DNA of 64,000 bases from Lysobacter sp. FW306-1B-D06B (GTDB lineage: Bacteria > Pseudomonadota > Gammaproteobacteria > Xanthomonadales > Xanthomonadaceae), in contig NZ_CP151802.1 in assembly GCF_038446665.1 (NCBI RefSeq), forward strand, positions 1,302,001 to 1,366,000, written 5' to 3'. The position numbers and the translations under genes were made by a program. The notes beneath the pieces were generated by a model. The model had not been told where the DNA came from, did not search any database, and saw only the letters and a list, made by a program, of their open reading frames with translations. Numbering within the stretch: the first letter of the stretch is position 1; every line of letters begins with the position of its first letter. Shown here one piece after another: positions 41,465-49,815 of this stretch.

Positions 41465-42943
41465 ATGCTGGACATCCTGGTGTGGCTGTGTGTGGTCGCG
41501 GTGTTCCTCGGCGCGGCGCCGCAACTTGCAGCGCTGCTCCAGTTCCTGCTCGTCGGCGTCCACGGCGTGCGCAACCACTACCCGCTCTGCGCGCCGGTGA
41601 CCTGCCGCGTCGCGGTGCTGATACCGGCCTGGAACGAAGGCCTGGTGATCGACAACACCGTCGAACACATGATGTCGCTGGACTATCCGCGTCATGCCCT
41701 GCGCGTGTACATCATCGACGACGCCAGCACCGACGATACGCCGCAGGTCGCCCAGGCCGCGGCGCTGCGCTACCCGGGAACGGTCTTCCACCTGCGCCGC
41801 GAGAACGGCGGGCAGGGCAAGGCGCACACGCTCAATCACGGCCTGGCGCATGTGCTCGACGACGACTGGATGCAGGCGGTGTTGATCACCGATGCCGACG
41901 TGGTGTTCTCGCGCGATGCGCTGTCGAAGATGGTGCGCCACCTCCACGACCCGCAGGTCGGCGCGGTCACGGCGTACATCAAGGAAGGCAGCGCGCCCGG
42001 CGGTTTCGTCTCGCGTTCCATCGCCTTCGAATACATCACCGCGCAGGCCGCCTCACGCCGGGCGCAGAACGTCATGGGCGTGATGGCCTGCCTGGCCGGC
42101 GGCGCGCAGCTGCACACGCGCGAAAACCTCATCGCCATCGGCGGCGCCATCGACACCTCGACCCTGGCGGAAGACACCTACAGCACCTTCCTCACCGAAC
42201 TGCGCGGGCGGCGCGCGCTGTTCGACGCCAATGCAATCGTGTGGGCGGAGGAGCCCGACGCGCTCGCCAGCCTGTGGAAGCAACGCCTGCGCTGGGCACG
42301 CGGCAACCTGCAACTGACGTGGGCGTTCCGACACGCCTGGTTTCGGCCGTTCTCCCACCGTGGCATCGGCGGATGGATGTTCGGGCTGATCTGGTTCTCG
42401 ACGTTGCTGATGCCGATCCTGATGCTCGCCGCGATGGCGGGCGGCCTGACGTTGCTGTTCGTCCATCAGGGCTGGGCGTGGCGCGCATTCCACGTGCTGT
42501 GGCTGATCAACGCCTTCGTCTACCTGTTCGTGCTGCTGTTCTCGTGCGTGATCGATGCGCCGACGGCCAGGCGCGCGTGGCTGGAAGGCGTGCTCTTCCC
42601 GGGGCTGGTGTCGGTGGGGTTGATGGTGTGGTCGATCTTTCCGGCGCAGATGCAATCGCTGCTGGCGTCGTTCCCGGGATTCGACGGACGCTGGGACTGG
42701 CGGGCAGTCGTCGCGGTGCTGCTGTACGCCTGGGTCGGCGCCTGCATGGCGGCGGCGTGGGGGCTGTACCGGCTCGAACGCGCCGGCGCTCCGGCCTGGA
42801 TCGTGCGACCCCTGCTCGCCGTGGTCGGCTACGGCCCGGTGCTGTGCGCGGTGTCCTTCGCCGCCTACGTGGCCGAGTGGCGCGGCGCGGAGCGTCAGTG
42901 GGACAAGACCGTCAAGGTCGGCAAGGTGAGGCAGCTGGGATGA
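41465..42943 (+). CDS. Membrane glycosyltransferase, GT2 family
   Basis: A 492-residue processive-type GT2 synthase in the inner membrane. One N-terminal helix precedes the catalytic domain: VAVLIPAWNEG, VYIIDDASTDDTPQ, RENGGQGKAHTLNHGL, VLITDADVVFSRDAL (DxD-type), and EDTYSTFLTELR with WKQRLRWARGNLQL, the QxxRW motif of polymerising synthases. Four to five helices follow at the C-terminus. PgaC/IcaA, BcsA and NfrB belong to this group. GGAGG lies upstream of the ATG. It overlaps the 49-residue gene by 4 bp and leads an apparent rightward operon that continues to 46468. Confidence 0.88.
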   Translation: MLDILVWLCVVAVFLGAAPQLAALLQFLLVGVHGVRNHYPLCAPVTCRVAVLIPAWNEGLVIDNTVEHMMSLDYPRHALRVYIIDDASTDDTPQVAQAAALRYPGTVFHLRRENGGQGKAHTLNHGLAHVLDDDWMQAVLITDADVVFSRDALSKMVRHLHDPQVGAVTAYIKEGSAPGGFVSRSIAFEYITAQAASRRAQNVMGVMACLAGGAQLHTRENLIAIGGAIDTSTLAEDTYSTFLTELRGRRALFDANAIVWAEEPDALASLWKQRLRWARGNLQLTWAFRHAWFRPFSHRGIGGWMFGLIWFSTLLMPILMLAAMAGGLTLLFVHQGWAWRAFHVLWLINAFVYLFVLLFSCVIDAPTARRAWLEGVLFPGLVSVGLMVWSIFPAQMQSLLASFPGFDGRWDWRAVVAVLLYAWVGACMAAAWGLYRLERAGAPAWIVRPLLAVVGYGPVLCAVSFAAYVAEWRGAERQWDKTVKVGKVRQLG

Positions 42944-43089
42944 ACGACGACATCGACACGGCGGCGACGGAATTCTCCACGGCCCTCAAGGCCGACATGC
43001 GGCGCGAGCGGCGCCTGCTGTACGCCGAACTCGTGCTCCTTGCACTGCTGCTGGCACTGGCCGTGCTGCGCTATTGGGTAGGGCGATGA
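42940..43089 (+). CDS. 49-residue membrane protein between synthase and exporter
   Basis: A small protein with an acidic then basic N-terminal part (MNDDIDTAATEFSTALKADM, RRERR) and one transmembrane helix (LLYAELVLLALLLALAVLRY) near the C-terminus. The start overlaps the glycosyltransferase stop (ATGA) and the stop overlaps the next start (ATGA), so it is a genuine coupled gene despite its size. By position it corresponds to the small inner-membrane partners of polysaccharide synthases, such as PgaD; sequence similarity is not evident. Confidence 0.72.
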   Translation: MNDDIDTAATEFSTALKADMRRERRLLYAELVLLALLLALAVLRYWVGR

Positions 43090-44363
43090 GCCCCGTGCTG
43101 CTGCCGCTGATCGCCGCCTTGGCCGCACCGCCTTCGACGTGCGAGATCGAGCTTGCGCAGCAGTTGATGGCGCAGCAACCGCGGCAGGACGCGCGCATCC
43201 AGGGCATGCTCGACCCATGCCGCGCGGCGGCCAGCACGGACTACCGCGTCGATCTGCTTGCCGGCGTGCTCGCCCGCGACGACAAGCGTTTGAACGACGC
43301 GGTGGACCTGCTTTCGCGCGCCCACGCACAGGCGCCTTCCGAACTGTCGCCGATGTTGGAGCTGGCGGTGACCTACGAATTCCAGCAGCAGCCCGGCAAG
43401 GCCAAGCCGCTTTACCTGCGCGCGCTGGAGATCGACCCCACGTCGCGTGCCGCGCAACTCGGGCTCGCGCGCGTGGCGCGCCAGCAGTACCGGCCCGAAG
43501 AGGCCGAGCGCATCTACCAGGCGCTGTTGTCGAAGGATCCCAACGACCGCGAAGCACGCACCGGTCTTGCGATGGCGATGCTGCAGCAGCACCGCTACGA
43601 CGAGGCGCGCGCGCGATTGCAGCTCTTGCAGGCCGCCGAGCCCGACGATCCGGAAGTGCGCGCGGGCCTCACCGAGCTGGCGCTGGGCTGGCGTCATCGC
43701 CTGGACCTGGCCGTGGGGCGCGAGGATGTGCCGCAGGGCGCATCCAACAGCGTCGCAGCGCAATGGACGATGGCGCCCAACGCGCGCGACGAGTTCCATG
43801 CCAGATACCAGAACAACGATCGCGAAGTGTTCACGCAGGATCCGATCGACCGCGCGGTGACGCCGCTGGACAGCCTGCGCGTGGGTTGGCTCCATCGCGT
43901 GCCCGCGCAGTATTTCTGGGAGATCGCCGTCGAGTACCGGCGCCATGACGTGATCCAGGACACCCAGCGCGTCGAACTCAACGTGGGCCACCGGTTGTTC
44001 GGCCAGGTGCAGGGATTCGCCGGCGTGCGCCGCCAGTTTCCGTCAAGCCTGGACAATCGCCTCTGGCATCTGGGCATGAGCGTGCCGATGTCGCAGCGGA
44101 CCTACGCGACGCTGATCGCCTACTACGCGCAGCCGCGCTTAGGTGACGACACCATGGCCTATGTCGCCGACTTCACCTACGAGCGCGAACGCCTGCAGCT
44201 GACCGGCGGCGTCGGCTACGGTTCCGATCCGTCCAACGTCATCGCGCACGTGCGCGGCGTGTGGCCGGTGTCGCCGCGGCAGGCGATCACCTTCGGCTTC
44301 GAACACCGCAGCCTGGGCGGTGAATTCGACGCGATCGTCGGCTGGCGCATGGAGTGGCAATAG
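43086..44363 (+). CDS. Exported TPR protein with C-terminal outer-membrane barrel
   Basis: A 425-residue protein. A short signal-like N-terminus (MSPVLLPLIAALAAPPSTCE) is followed by TPR-type helical repeats to about residue 215: LSPMLELAVTYEFQQQPGKA, SRAAQLGLARVARQQYRPEE and REARTGLAMAMLQQHRYDEA. The last 200 residues are alternating amphipathic strands rich in Arg/Tyr with an aromatic C-terminus (IVGWRMEWQ), as in outer-membrane barrels of the PgaA, BcsC or YaiO kind. It probably guides a polymer made by the GT2 synthase through the outer membrane. Coupled to the 49-residue gene by ATGA. Confidence 0.78.
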   Translation: MSPVLLPLIAALAAPPSTCEIELAQQLMAQQPRQDARIQGMLDPCRAAASTDYRVDLLAGVLARDDKRLNDAVDLLSRAHAQAPSELSPMLELAVTYEFQQQPGKAKPLYLRALEIDPTSRAAQLGLARVARQQYRPEEAERIYQALLSKDPNDREARTGLAMAMLQQHRYDEARARLQLLQAAEPDDPEVRAGLTELALGWRHRLDLAVGREDVPQGASNSVAAQWTMAPNARDEFHARYQNNDREVFTQDPIDRAVTPLDSLRVGWLHRVPAQYFWEIAVEYRRHDVIQDTQRVELNVGHRLFGQVQGFAGVRRQFPSSLDNRLWHLGMSVPMSQRTYATLIAYYAQPRLGDDTMAYVADFTYERERLQLTGGVGYGSDPSNVIAHVRGVWPVSPRQAITFGFEHRSLGGEFDAIVGWRMEWQ

Positions 44364-44364
44364 G

Positions 44365-46107
44365 ATGGTCGACGCGCCGGCCCCGCGCGAATCCGGATGG
44401 CGTCGCTGGGCGAACCGCATCCAGCCGGCGTGGGTGATGGTGCTGGTGAGCCCGTTGATGATCTGCTTCGCGTGGATCGTCACGTTCGACCAGATCTCGA
44501 AGGACCGGAACGCCGCGCTGGCGGAGGGTTATCGCGAAGCCAACGGCCTGAGTCGCTCCTTCGCGGAAATGGCGCGGCACAACCTCGACGACCTCGATCA
44601 GATCGTGCGCGTGGTTCGAAGGGCCTATGTCGCCGGCATGCGCGAGGACGACATCGCCCGCATGCTGACGCGGGCCGGCTTCCGCGAGTCGCACCAGGTG
44701 CAGGTGGCGGTGCTGGATGCGTCCAACCGGATCATCGCGGGCAAGGGGCCCGATGCGCCGCAGTGGCTGGCGAAGGCGATGCCGCAGCGAAACGACGGAC
44801 CGGCGGTGGACCGGCCTGTGTTTTCCACGGCACTGCGCGCCGAACGCGGCCGCCCCGATCTGCTCGCTTTCAGTCGGCCCATTCTGCGTCGTGACGGTGC
44901 CTTGGCGGGACACGTGGCCGTCTTCGTGCGGCCGGAGCAGGTACTGGCCAGCCTGCCGCGCTTGAACGTGGGGCCCATGGCGCGTCAGTTCGGCAGCATC
45001 GAACTGGGTCGCGATGATGTGGCCGCCATCCTCGGGATGGACGGACGCCTGCGTGCCGTGCGACTGGGCGGCGCGGCGCTTGCGGCATCACGGTGGCCGG
45101 AGGGACCGGCCATCTACCGCACGCGCAACGGCGATATCCAGCCGCGACCCAACGCCCGCCTCGATGCTGTGCCGCGCCTGTGGTCGGGCGGATACCTGCG
45201 CGCTTACGACGCGACCATCGTCGTGGGCATTTCGCGCGGCGTGGTGCTGCGCGGTTTCGAACGGCGCCGGCAGCTCTACCTGGCCGGCACGACGGCGTTC
45301 ACCCTTGGCGTCGGCCTGCTGACCGTGATGGGCGCGATCCTCGCCCGGCGCCAGCGACGCATCCTGCAGCAACTGGCCGAGAGCGAACGCAGGGCGAACG
45401 AACTCAAGTCCAGCTTCCTGGCCAAGATTTCCCACGACCTGCGCACGCCGCTCAACGGCATCCTGGGTTTCGCCGAACTCATCAAGATCACCGCGCACGA
45501 GGAAGAGCCGCGCCAGTACGGCGAATACATCCACGACAGCGCGAGCCACCTGCTGGATCTGGTCAACATGATCCTGGACCTGACCAAGCTTCGGAACGGC
45601 ACGCTGCAACTGCAACTGCGCGAGGTGGACCTCAAGGACATCGCGACCAGCGTGTCCAGGACGCATTCGGTCGTGGCCGAAGGAAAATGCCTGGAATACC
45701 GCCTGCAGATCGCGCCCGACTTCCCCGCGGCTGTCCTCTGCGACGGTGTGCGCATCCGCGAAGTGCTGAACAACCTGGCGCACAACGCGATCAAGTTCAC
45801 CCGGGCCGGGAAGGTGTCGATGGAACTGTTCACGGCCGATGAACGCGTGATGGTTCGCGTGTCCGACACCGGCATCGGCATGAGCGATGAGGTCAAGCAG
45901 CACCTGTTCGAACCCTTCAGCGAAGGTCGCGACGCGGAGTCGCGGCTGCAGGCGGGCTCCGGCCTCGGGCTCGCGTTCTCGAAAGAACTGCTTGCGCTGC
46001 ACGGCGGCGGGATCGAGGTCGCATCCACGCAGGGGCAGGGCACCGACGTCACCTTCTGGATCCCGCGGGACGGACCGCCCGCGCCGCCCACCTCGCCCAC
46101 CCAATGA
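44365..46107 (+). CDS. Membrane sensor histidine kinase
   Basis: A 580-residue kinase. Two transmembrane helices (about 22-43 and 303-327) enclose a periplasmic sensor domain of roughly 260 residues of the dCache/CHASE kind (DLDDLDQIVRVVRRAYVAGM, VAVLDASNRIIAGKGPDAPQ). The cytoplasmic part has the H-box KISHDLRTPLNGILGFAEL with His357, and an ATPase domain with NNLAHNAIKFTRAGKVSMEL, SDTGIGMSDEVKQHLFEPFS and SGLGLAFSKELLALHGG. The ATG at 44365 has GGAG upstream and begins right after the TPR gene stop. It lacks its own receiver or Hpt domain, so phosphate must pass to the separate proteins nearby. Confidence 0.88.
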   Translation: MVDAPAPRESGWRRWANRIQPAWVMVLVSPLMICFAWIVTFDQISKDRNAALAEGYREANGLSRSFAEMARHNLDDLDQIVRVVRRAYVAGMREDDIARMLTRAGFRESHQVQVAVLDASNRIIAGKGPDAPQWLAKAMPQRNDGPAVDRPVFSTALRAERGRPDLLAFSRPILRRDGALAGHVAVFVRPEQVLASLPRLNVGPMARQFGSIELGRDDVAAILGMDGRLRAVRLGGAALAASRWPEGPAIYRTRNGDIQPRPNARLDAVPRLWSGGYLRAYDATIVVGISRGVVLRGFERRRQLYLAGTTAFTLGVGLLTVMGAILARRQRRILQQLAESERRANELKSSFLAKISHDLRTPLNGILGFAELIKITAHEEEPRQYGEYIHDSASHLLDLVNMILDLTKLRNGTLQLQLREVDLKDIATSVSRTHSVVAEGKCLEYRLQIAPDFPAAVLCDGVRIREVLNNLAHNAIKFTRAGKVSMELFTADERVMVRVSDTGIGMSDEVKQHLFEPFSEGRDAESRLQAGSGLGLAFSKELLALHGGGIEVASTQGQGTDVTFWIPRDGPPAPPTSPTQ

Positions 46108-46117
46108 GGCCATCGCC

Positions 46118-46468
46118 ATGCGTCGCGTACTGGTAGTGGATGACGACCTGGTCAACCGGAAGCTTGCGCGCGCCATTCTCGAACGCAGCGGCTGGACGGT
46201 CGAAGAGTGCGAGGACGGCGCGTCCGCACTGGCGAGTTTCGATCGGGCGCCGGTCGACACGGTGCTGCTCGACATCGGCCTCCCGGACATGGACGGCCGC
46301 GATGTCTGCCGGGAACTGCGCAAGCGCCGGCACGGCGCCTTGCGCATCGTCGCCTACACCGCCTCGGTGCAGCCGGAGGAAATGGCCACGCTGCGCGACA
46401 GCGGCTTCGACGAAGTGCTGCAGAAGCCGGTCAGCGTGGCGGTGCAGGCGGCGATCGGAATGGCGTGA
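46118..46468 (+). CDS. Single-domain response regulator
   Basis: A 116-residue stand-alone CheY-like receiver: [20 protein letters not shown], phospho-acceptor Asp52 in [18 protein letters not shown] switch and Lys in VLQKPVS. The '[10 protein letters not shown]' helix is typical of receivers from hybrid kinases. It starts 10 bp after the kinase gene, so it is its direct partner, and it could relay phosphate to the Hpt-like protein encoded at 39779-40141. Confidence 0.87.
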   Translation: MRRVLVVDDDLVNRKLARAILERSGWTVEECEDGASALASFDRAPVDTVLLDIGLPDMDGRDVCRELRKRRHGALRIVAYTASVQPEEMATLRDSGFDEVLQKPVSVAVQAAIGMA

Positions 46469-46583
46469 CTGGGCTCCGGCCACGGTGCTTTGGCGGCGCC
46501 GACGCGCTACGGCGTCACGGACGCCGCGACGCCGGTATCCTTCGGGTCACCCCGCACGACTTCAACGATCCGGAGGAAGGCCC

Positions 46584-46955
46584 ATGGAACTCGGCGCGTT
46601 TTCAGTCAGTCTCGCGGTCAAGGACATCGAAGCCTCACGAGTCTTCTACGAGAAGCTCGGCTTCTCCAGGTTCGCCGGCGACCAGTCGCAGAACTGGCTC
46701 ATCCTGCGCAACGGCTCGACGGTGATCGGCCTGTTCCAGGGCATGTTCGACAAGAACATCCTCACCTTCAATCCGGGATGGGACCAGGGCGCGAATCCGC
46801 TGGCGTCCTTCACGGACGTTCGCGAGGTGCAGAAGTCGCTGGAAGCACAGGGCATCACGCTGGCGACGCGCGCGGACGCAGACACCTCGGGTCCTGCGCA
46901 CATCATCCTGTCGGATCCGGATGGGAACGTGATCATGCTGGATCAGCATGTGTAG
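46584..46955 (+). CDS. VOC-family (glyoxalase-like) protein
   Basis: A 123-residue glyoxalase/bleomycin-resistance fold protein. Family marks are [36 protein letters not shown], and [20 protein letters not shown], the last carrying the usual Glu/Asp and His metal-ligand region. GGAGG lies 7 bp before the ATG. The substrate is unknown. It is separated by 115 bp from the regulator and probably belongs to a different unit. Confidence 0.84.
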   Translation: MELGAFSVSLAVKDIEASRVFYEKLGFSRFAGDQSQNWLILRNGSTVIGLFQGMFDKNILTFNPGWDQGANPLASFTDVREVQKSLEAQGITLATRADADTSGPAHIILSDPDGNVIMLDQHV

Positions 46956-46982
46956 CGATCGGGCCATGAGCGCATTCCAATC

Positions 46983-47351
46983 ATGATGACGAAGGCTGCC
47001 GCGATGCGTGCGTCAATGTTGCGATGGCTGCTGCTGGTTCCTTCCGTCGCGGCGGGTTGTGTCATCGCCGGTGGATTGGTGTGGCTCGGTTACGCGCTGC
47101 TGCAGAAGGCGTGCCCTGCGGCGTCCCGCCTGGTTCTGACCCCTCAGATCGGTGGCCCGGTCGAGGTGTGCACTGCACCCTGGTTTTCGACGGCGGAGTC
47201 GTCGTTCCGGCTCGGGGCGCTCATTCTCATTGTCGTGGTTGGAAGTGCGGCGGCGTACGTCACTGCCCCCGCCCGCAAGGGAGCGTCCTGCCTGCTGGTC
47301 GGACTGGCGATGGCCGCCTGCCTGTTCGCGCTGACCGTGCATCCGCTTTGA
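46983..47351 (+). CDS. Uncharacterised small membrane protein
   Basis: A 122-residue protein with three hydrophobic segments (about 12-38, 74-92 and 98-118) and three Cys in the periplasmic loop region (KACPAAS and VEVCTAPW). The family is unknown. There is no clear ribosome-binding site for the ATG at 46983; the ATG at 47004 is an alternative. It is convergent with the DUF2235 gene. Confidence 0.52.
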   Translation: MMTKAAAMRASMLRWLLLVPSVAAGCVIAGGLVWLGYALLQKACPAASRLVLTPQIGGPVEVCTAPWFSTAESSFRLGALILIVVVGSAAAYVTAPARKGASCLLVGLAMAACLFALTVHPL

Positions 47352-47413
47352 GCGGGCGGCGATGCGATGGCTGCTATCGCTCTGTCCGCGTCAGGCAGGC
47401 AGCATCACCCTTC

Positions 47414-48418
47414 TCACGGCACATTCGGCGGCTTGTACTTGCACTTCGGATCGGCCATGCGCTTGCGCGTGGAGGGATGGACGGATTCCGATCCCGGGTC
47501 TGTCTTGCACACCGGACGGACGAAGCTGCCCATCATCTTGTACATCGCGGTCATCGAGTCGGCGAGGTAGGAGTCGTAGTGCTCCTCGAAGTGCCGCAGG
47601 TACTCCTCGTCCACGCCCAGTCCCAACGCCTTCGCGCGATCCACCATCCAGCGCAATGCACCGTTGGCCAGGCCATCGGGCGTATAGCCGCCGCCGACGT
47701 TGCAGTGCACGCCGGGGAACCACGCCTGCTCCAGCACGCCCGTCCAGCCGGGGGGGCGTTTCCAGACATCGGGCGCGAAGGGCTTGCGGCGTTCGTCGAT
47801 CGCCAGCGCCTGGTAGGCATGCTGGATGCGCGGGTTGAGTTCGATGCGGTGGTACTGGTACTTGTCCTTGTTGAACAGCTGGCCCATCAAACCCGGTGCG
47901 CCGAGCGCGCCCACCGTGTCCCACACGCCGAGCATGCGGATCTGCGGGCAGGGCAGGGTGCCGCTGATGTTGCGGTTGGCTTGCGTCCACATCGCCGAGC
48001 CCGGGCCCTGGCCCTTCTCGTAGCAGGCGTAGAGATCGGGCACGTAGTAGTCGTCGTCCTTTTCCAGCAGGCCGGCCAGGTTCATGAAACCGGCGAGCGT
48101 GCGCACGGTGAACGCACCGCGGCTGAAGCCGAACAGATAGAGCTCGTCGCCCGGCGCGTAGTTGTAGGTGATCGAACGGTACAACGCGCGCACGTTCTCC
48201 TCGATGCCGCGGCCGAACGCGCCGCCGGTGAACTTGTCCATGCCCGGATCGGTGCCGATACCGTCGTGGTAGATCACCACCTGATCGATCCCGTCCGCGC
48301 GCGCGAGCACGGCGCGCGCCAGCTTGGTCACGTTGGTGGGACGACGCTTGCCGACCTTCTCGTCCACCTGGTCGCGGATGTTCCAGGTGCCGTCGGCGCA
48401 GATCACGATGCGTTTCAT
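47414..48418 (-). CDS. DUF2235 alpha/beta-hydrolase (Tle1-like fold)
   Basis: A 334-residue cytosolic hydrolase. The family start KRIVICADGTWN is followed by the nucleophile elbow LFGFSRGAFTVRTLAG with Ser99, the acid LGVWDTVGALG with Asp167, and the base PGVHCNVGGGY with His238. This is the DUF2235 domain, found in the Tle1 phospholipase effectors of type VI secretion and in stand-alone proteins. It has no signal peptide, and no VgrG, PAAR or immunity-like gene is nearby, so secretion is not indicated. It is the last gene of a three-gene operon, 22 bp after the MBL-fold gene. Confidence 0.87.
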   Translation of the reverse strand: MKRIVICADGTWNIRDQVDEKVGKRRPTNVTKLARAVLARADGIDQVVIYHDGIGTDPGMDKFTGGAFGRGIEENVRALYRSITYNYAPGDELYLFGFSRGAFTVRTLAGFMNLAGLLEKDDDYYVPDLYACYEKGQGPGSAMWTQANRNISGTLPCPQIRMLGVWDTVGALGAPGLMGQLFNKDKYQYHRIELNPRIQHAYQALAIDERRKPFAPDVWKRPPGWTGVLEQAWFPGVHCNVGGGYTPDGLANGALRWMVDRAKALGLGVDEEYLRHFEEHYDSYLADSMTAMYKMMGSFVRPVCKTDPGSESVHPSTRKRMADPKCKYKPPNVP

Positions 48419-48440
48419 ACGGGTCGGGCTCCACGGTGCA

Positions 48441-49814
48441 TCAGGAGAGGTCGAGGGTGCAGCACTGGCCTATCTCGTTGTCCTTCGTGGTGCGGGTGTC
48501 CACCAGCGTCGACTGCGTTTCCAGCGCGTCCACCAGCGTCTGCCGGGGCACTTCGGTGTCGGCGCTCGCGCGGCCGTGCACGTGGTCCTTGGTGGACAGC
48601 AGGGTGACGAACCCTTCGCCGTGCGCGTGGGGAGCGTGCTCGCCGTCATCGTCGCCCGGCGGCGGCGGGTAGCGCTTCTCGAAGCCGTCCCACAGGCGCT
48701 TGGGCGTGGCATTGCGGCTGCCGTGGTGGCCGACCTTGTAGAAATCCACCTGCCGCAACTTCTCGGCCACGCCCTCCTGGTCCAGCGCGTACATCCAGTT
48801 CTCGTACTGCGCGTCGCCCGGGAAGAGCAGCAACTTGCCGCCCACTTCGAACAGCAGGATCAGGCTGGTGTTGTTCATCTGCGCGTCGAGCGATCGCACG
48901 ATGGAGAGCATCGTCTCGGCCTGTTCATGCTGCGCACGGTTCCGGTACCAGCGTGCGTCGAGCGGAATGCGGTGCTCCTGCTGGTTGCGGAACAGGGGCT
49001 CGAAGGCAACGCCGGGCCTGGCCGCGACGGCCGCCCGCTTCTTCCAGAAGTCCGCGCGCGCGAGCCAGAACTCGTCCTCGTCGGTGGAGCGCTGCTTGGT
49101 GATGGTGTCCGTCTGCTTCAGCGTCGGCGGTCCGAGCACGTGGGTGGTCACGCCCGGCAGCAGCGTTTCCAACCCGGATTTCGCACCGAAATACAGGTAG
49201 CGCGCGGGCGAGCTGCCCATCGTCATCAGGTTGGTGATCGCGCTGCGATTGGCCAGCTCGTTGTCGTCGCCGAGGAACTCCAGCTGATCGCGCAGCGACT
49301 TCAGGCCGGGAGCGGTGAGTTTCTTGCTGGCGTCCAGGACGAACCCGGCGTAGCGGTTCATGTCTTCCAGGGCGTCCAGGTGCATGGCCATCAGCGTGGC
49401 GACGGGCACCTTCTTGCCCGGCAGGGTTTTGCTGGGCACTTTCGCATTGCGGGGCGCGTTGGGGTCCTCGGTCCAGGGTTGCAGTACGACATCGGGTTGA
49501 AGGGCTGCGATGATCGCGCCCGAGCCCTTGCCGTCCTTCATCGCGAATCCGCTGATGTGGTCCTTGTGCCGGTGCGTGGCGACCACGGCCGTCAGCTTCC
49601 CGCCGCAGTCTCGATGGATGCAGCGCGCGATGTACTCCATGTAGTTGCCCTTCACCGCCTTGCCGGTGGGCAGCCGCGTGGAGCCGAAGTCGATCAGCAC
49701 GTGGCGATCGAAGCTGGCGTAGTGGAAGCTCAGCAGGAAGCAGTCGCCGAAGCCGACGTCGTAGCTGCGCAGGGTCAGCGAACGGGGCTTGGTCTGTGTC
49801 TTGGTCTTGGCCAT
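48441..49814 (-). CDS. MBL-fold hydrolase, ComEC-type metallo-beta-lactamase domain
   Basis: A 457-residue protein. The metal site HxHxDH is intact at 81-86 (VATHRHKDHISGFAM). GFGDCFLLSF and HVLIDFGST come before it, and LLLFPGDAQYENW and FYKVGHHGSRNATP after it; the latter two are typical of stand-alone ComEC/Rec2-like MBL proteins. An insertion of about 180 residues separates the halves. A C-terminal extension after HHGS ends in GQCCTLDLS. No signal peptide or membrane helix. The substrate may be a nucleic acid or other phosphoester; that is inference. It starts 1 bp after the peptidase gene stop. Confidence 0.84.
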   Translation of the reverse strand: MAKTKTQTKPRSLTLRSYDVGFGDCFLLSFHYASFDRHVLIDFGSTRLPTGKAVKGNYMEYIARCIHRDCGGKLTAVVATHRHKDHISGFAMKDGKGSGAIIAALQPDVVLQPWTEDPNAPRNAKVPSKTLPGKKVPVATLMAMHLDALEDMNRYAGFVLDASKKLTAPGLKSLRDQLEFLGDDNELANRSAITNLMTMGSSPARYLYFGAKSGLETLLPGVTTHVLGPPTLKQTDTITKQRSTDEDEFWLARADFWKKRAAVAARPGVAFEPLFRNQQEHRIPLDARWYRNRAQHEQAETMLSIVRSLDAQMNNTSLILLFEVGGKLLLFPGDAQYENWMYALDQEGVAEKLRQVDFYKVGHHGSRNATPKRLWDGFEKRYPPPPGDDDGEHAPHAHGEGFVTLLSTKDHVHGRASADTEVPRQTLVDALETQSTLVDTRTTKDNEIGQCCTLDLS

Positions 49815-49815
49815 G

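Noticed and set aside
47414-48418. Type VI secretion effector
   Set aside because: The DUF2235 fold matches Tle1, but no VgrG, PAAR, adaptor or immunity-like gene is adjacent, and the operon partners are other cytosolic enzymes.
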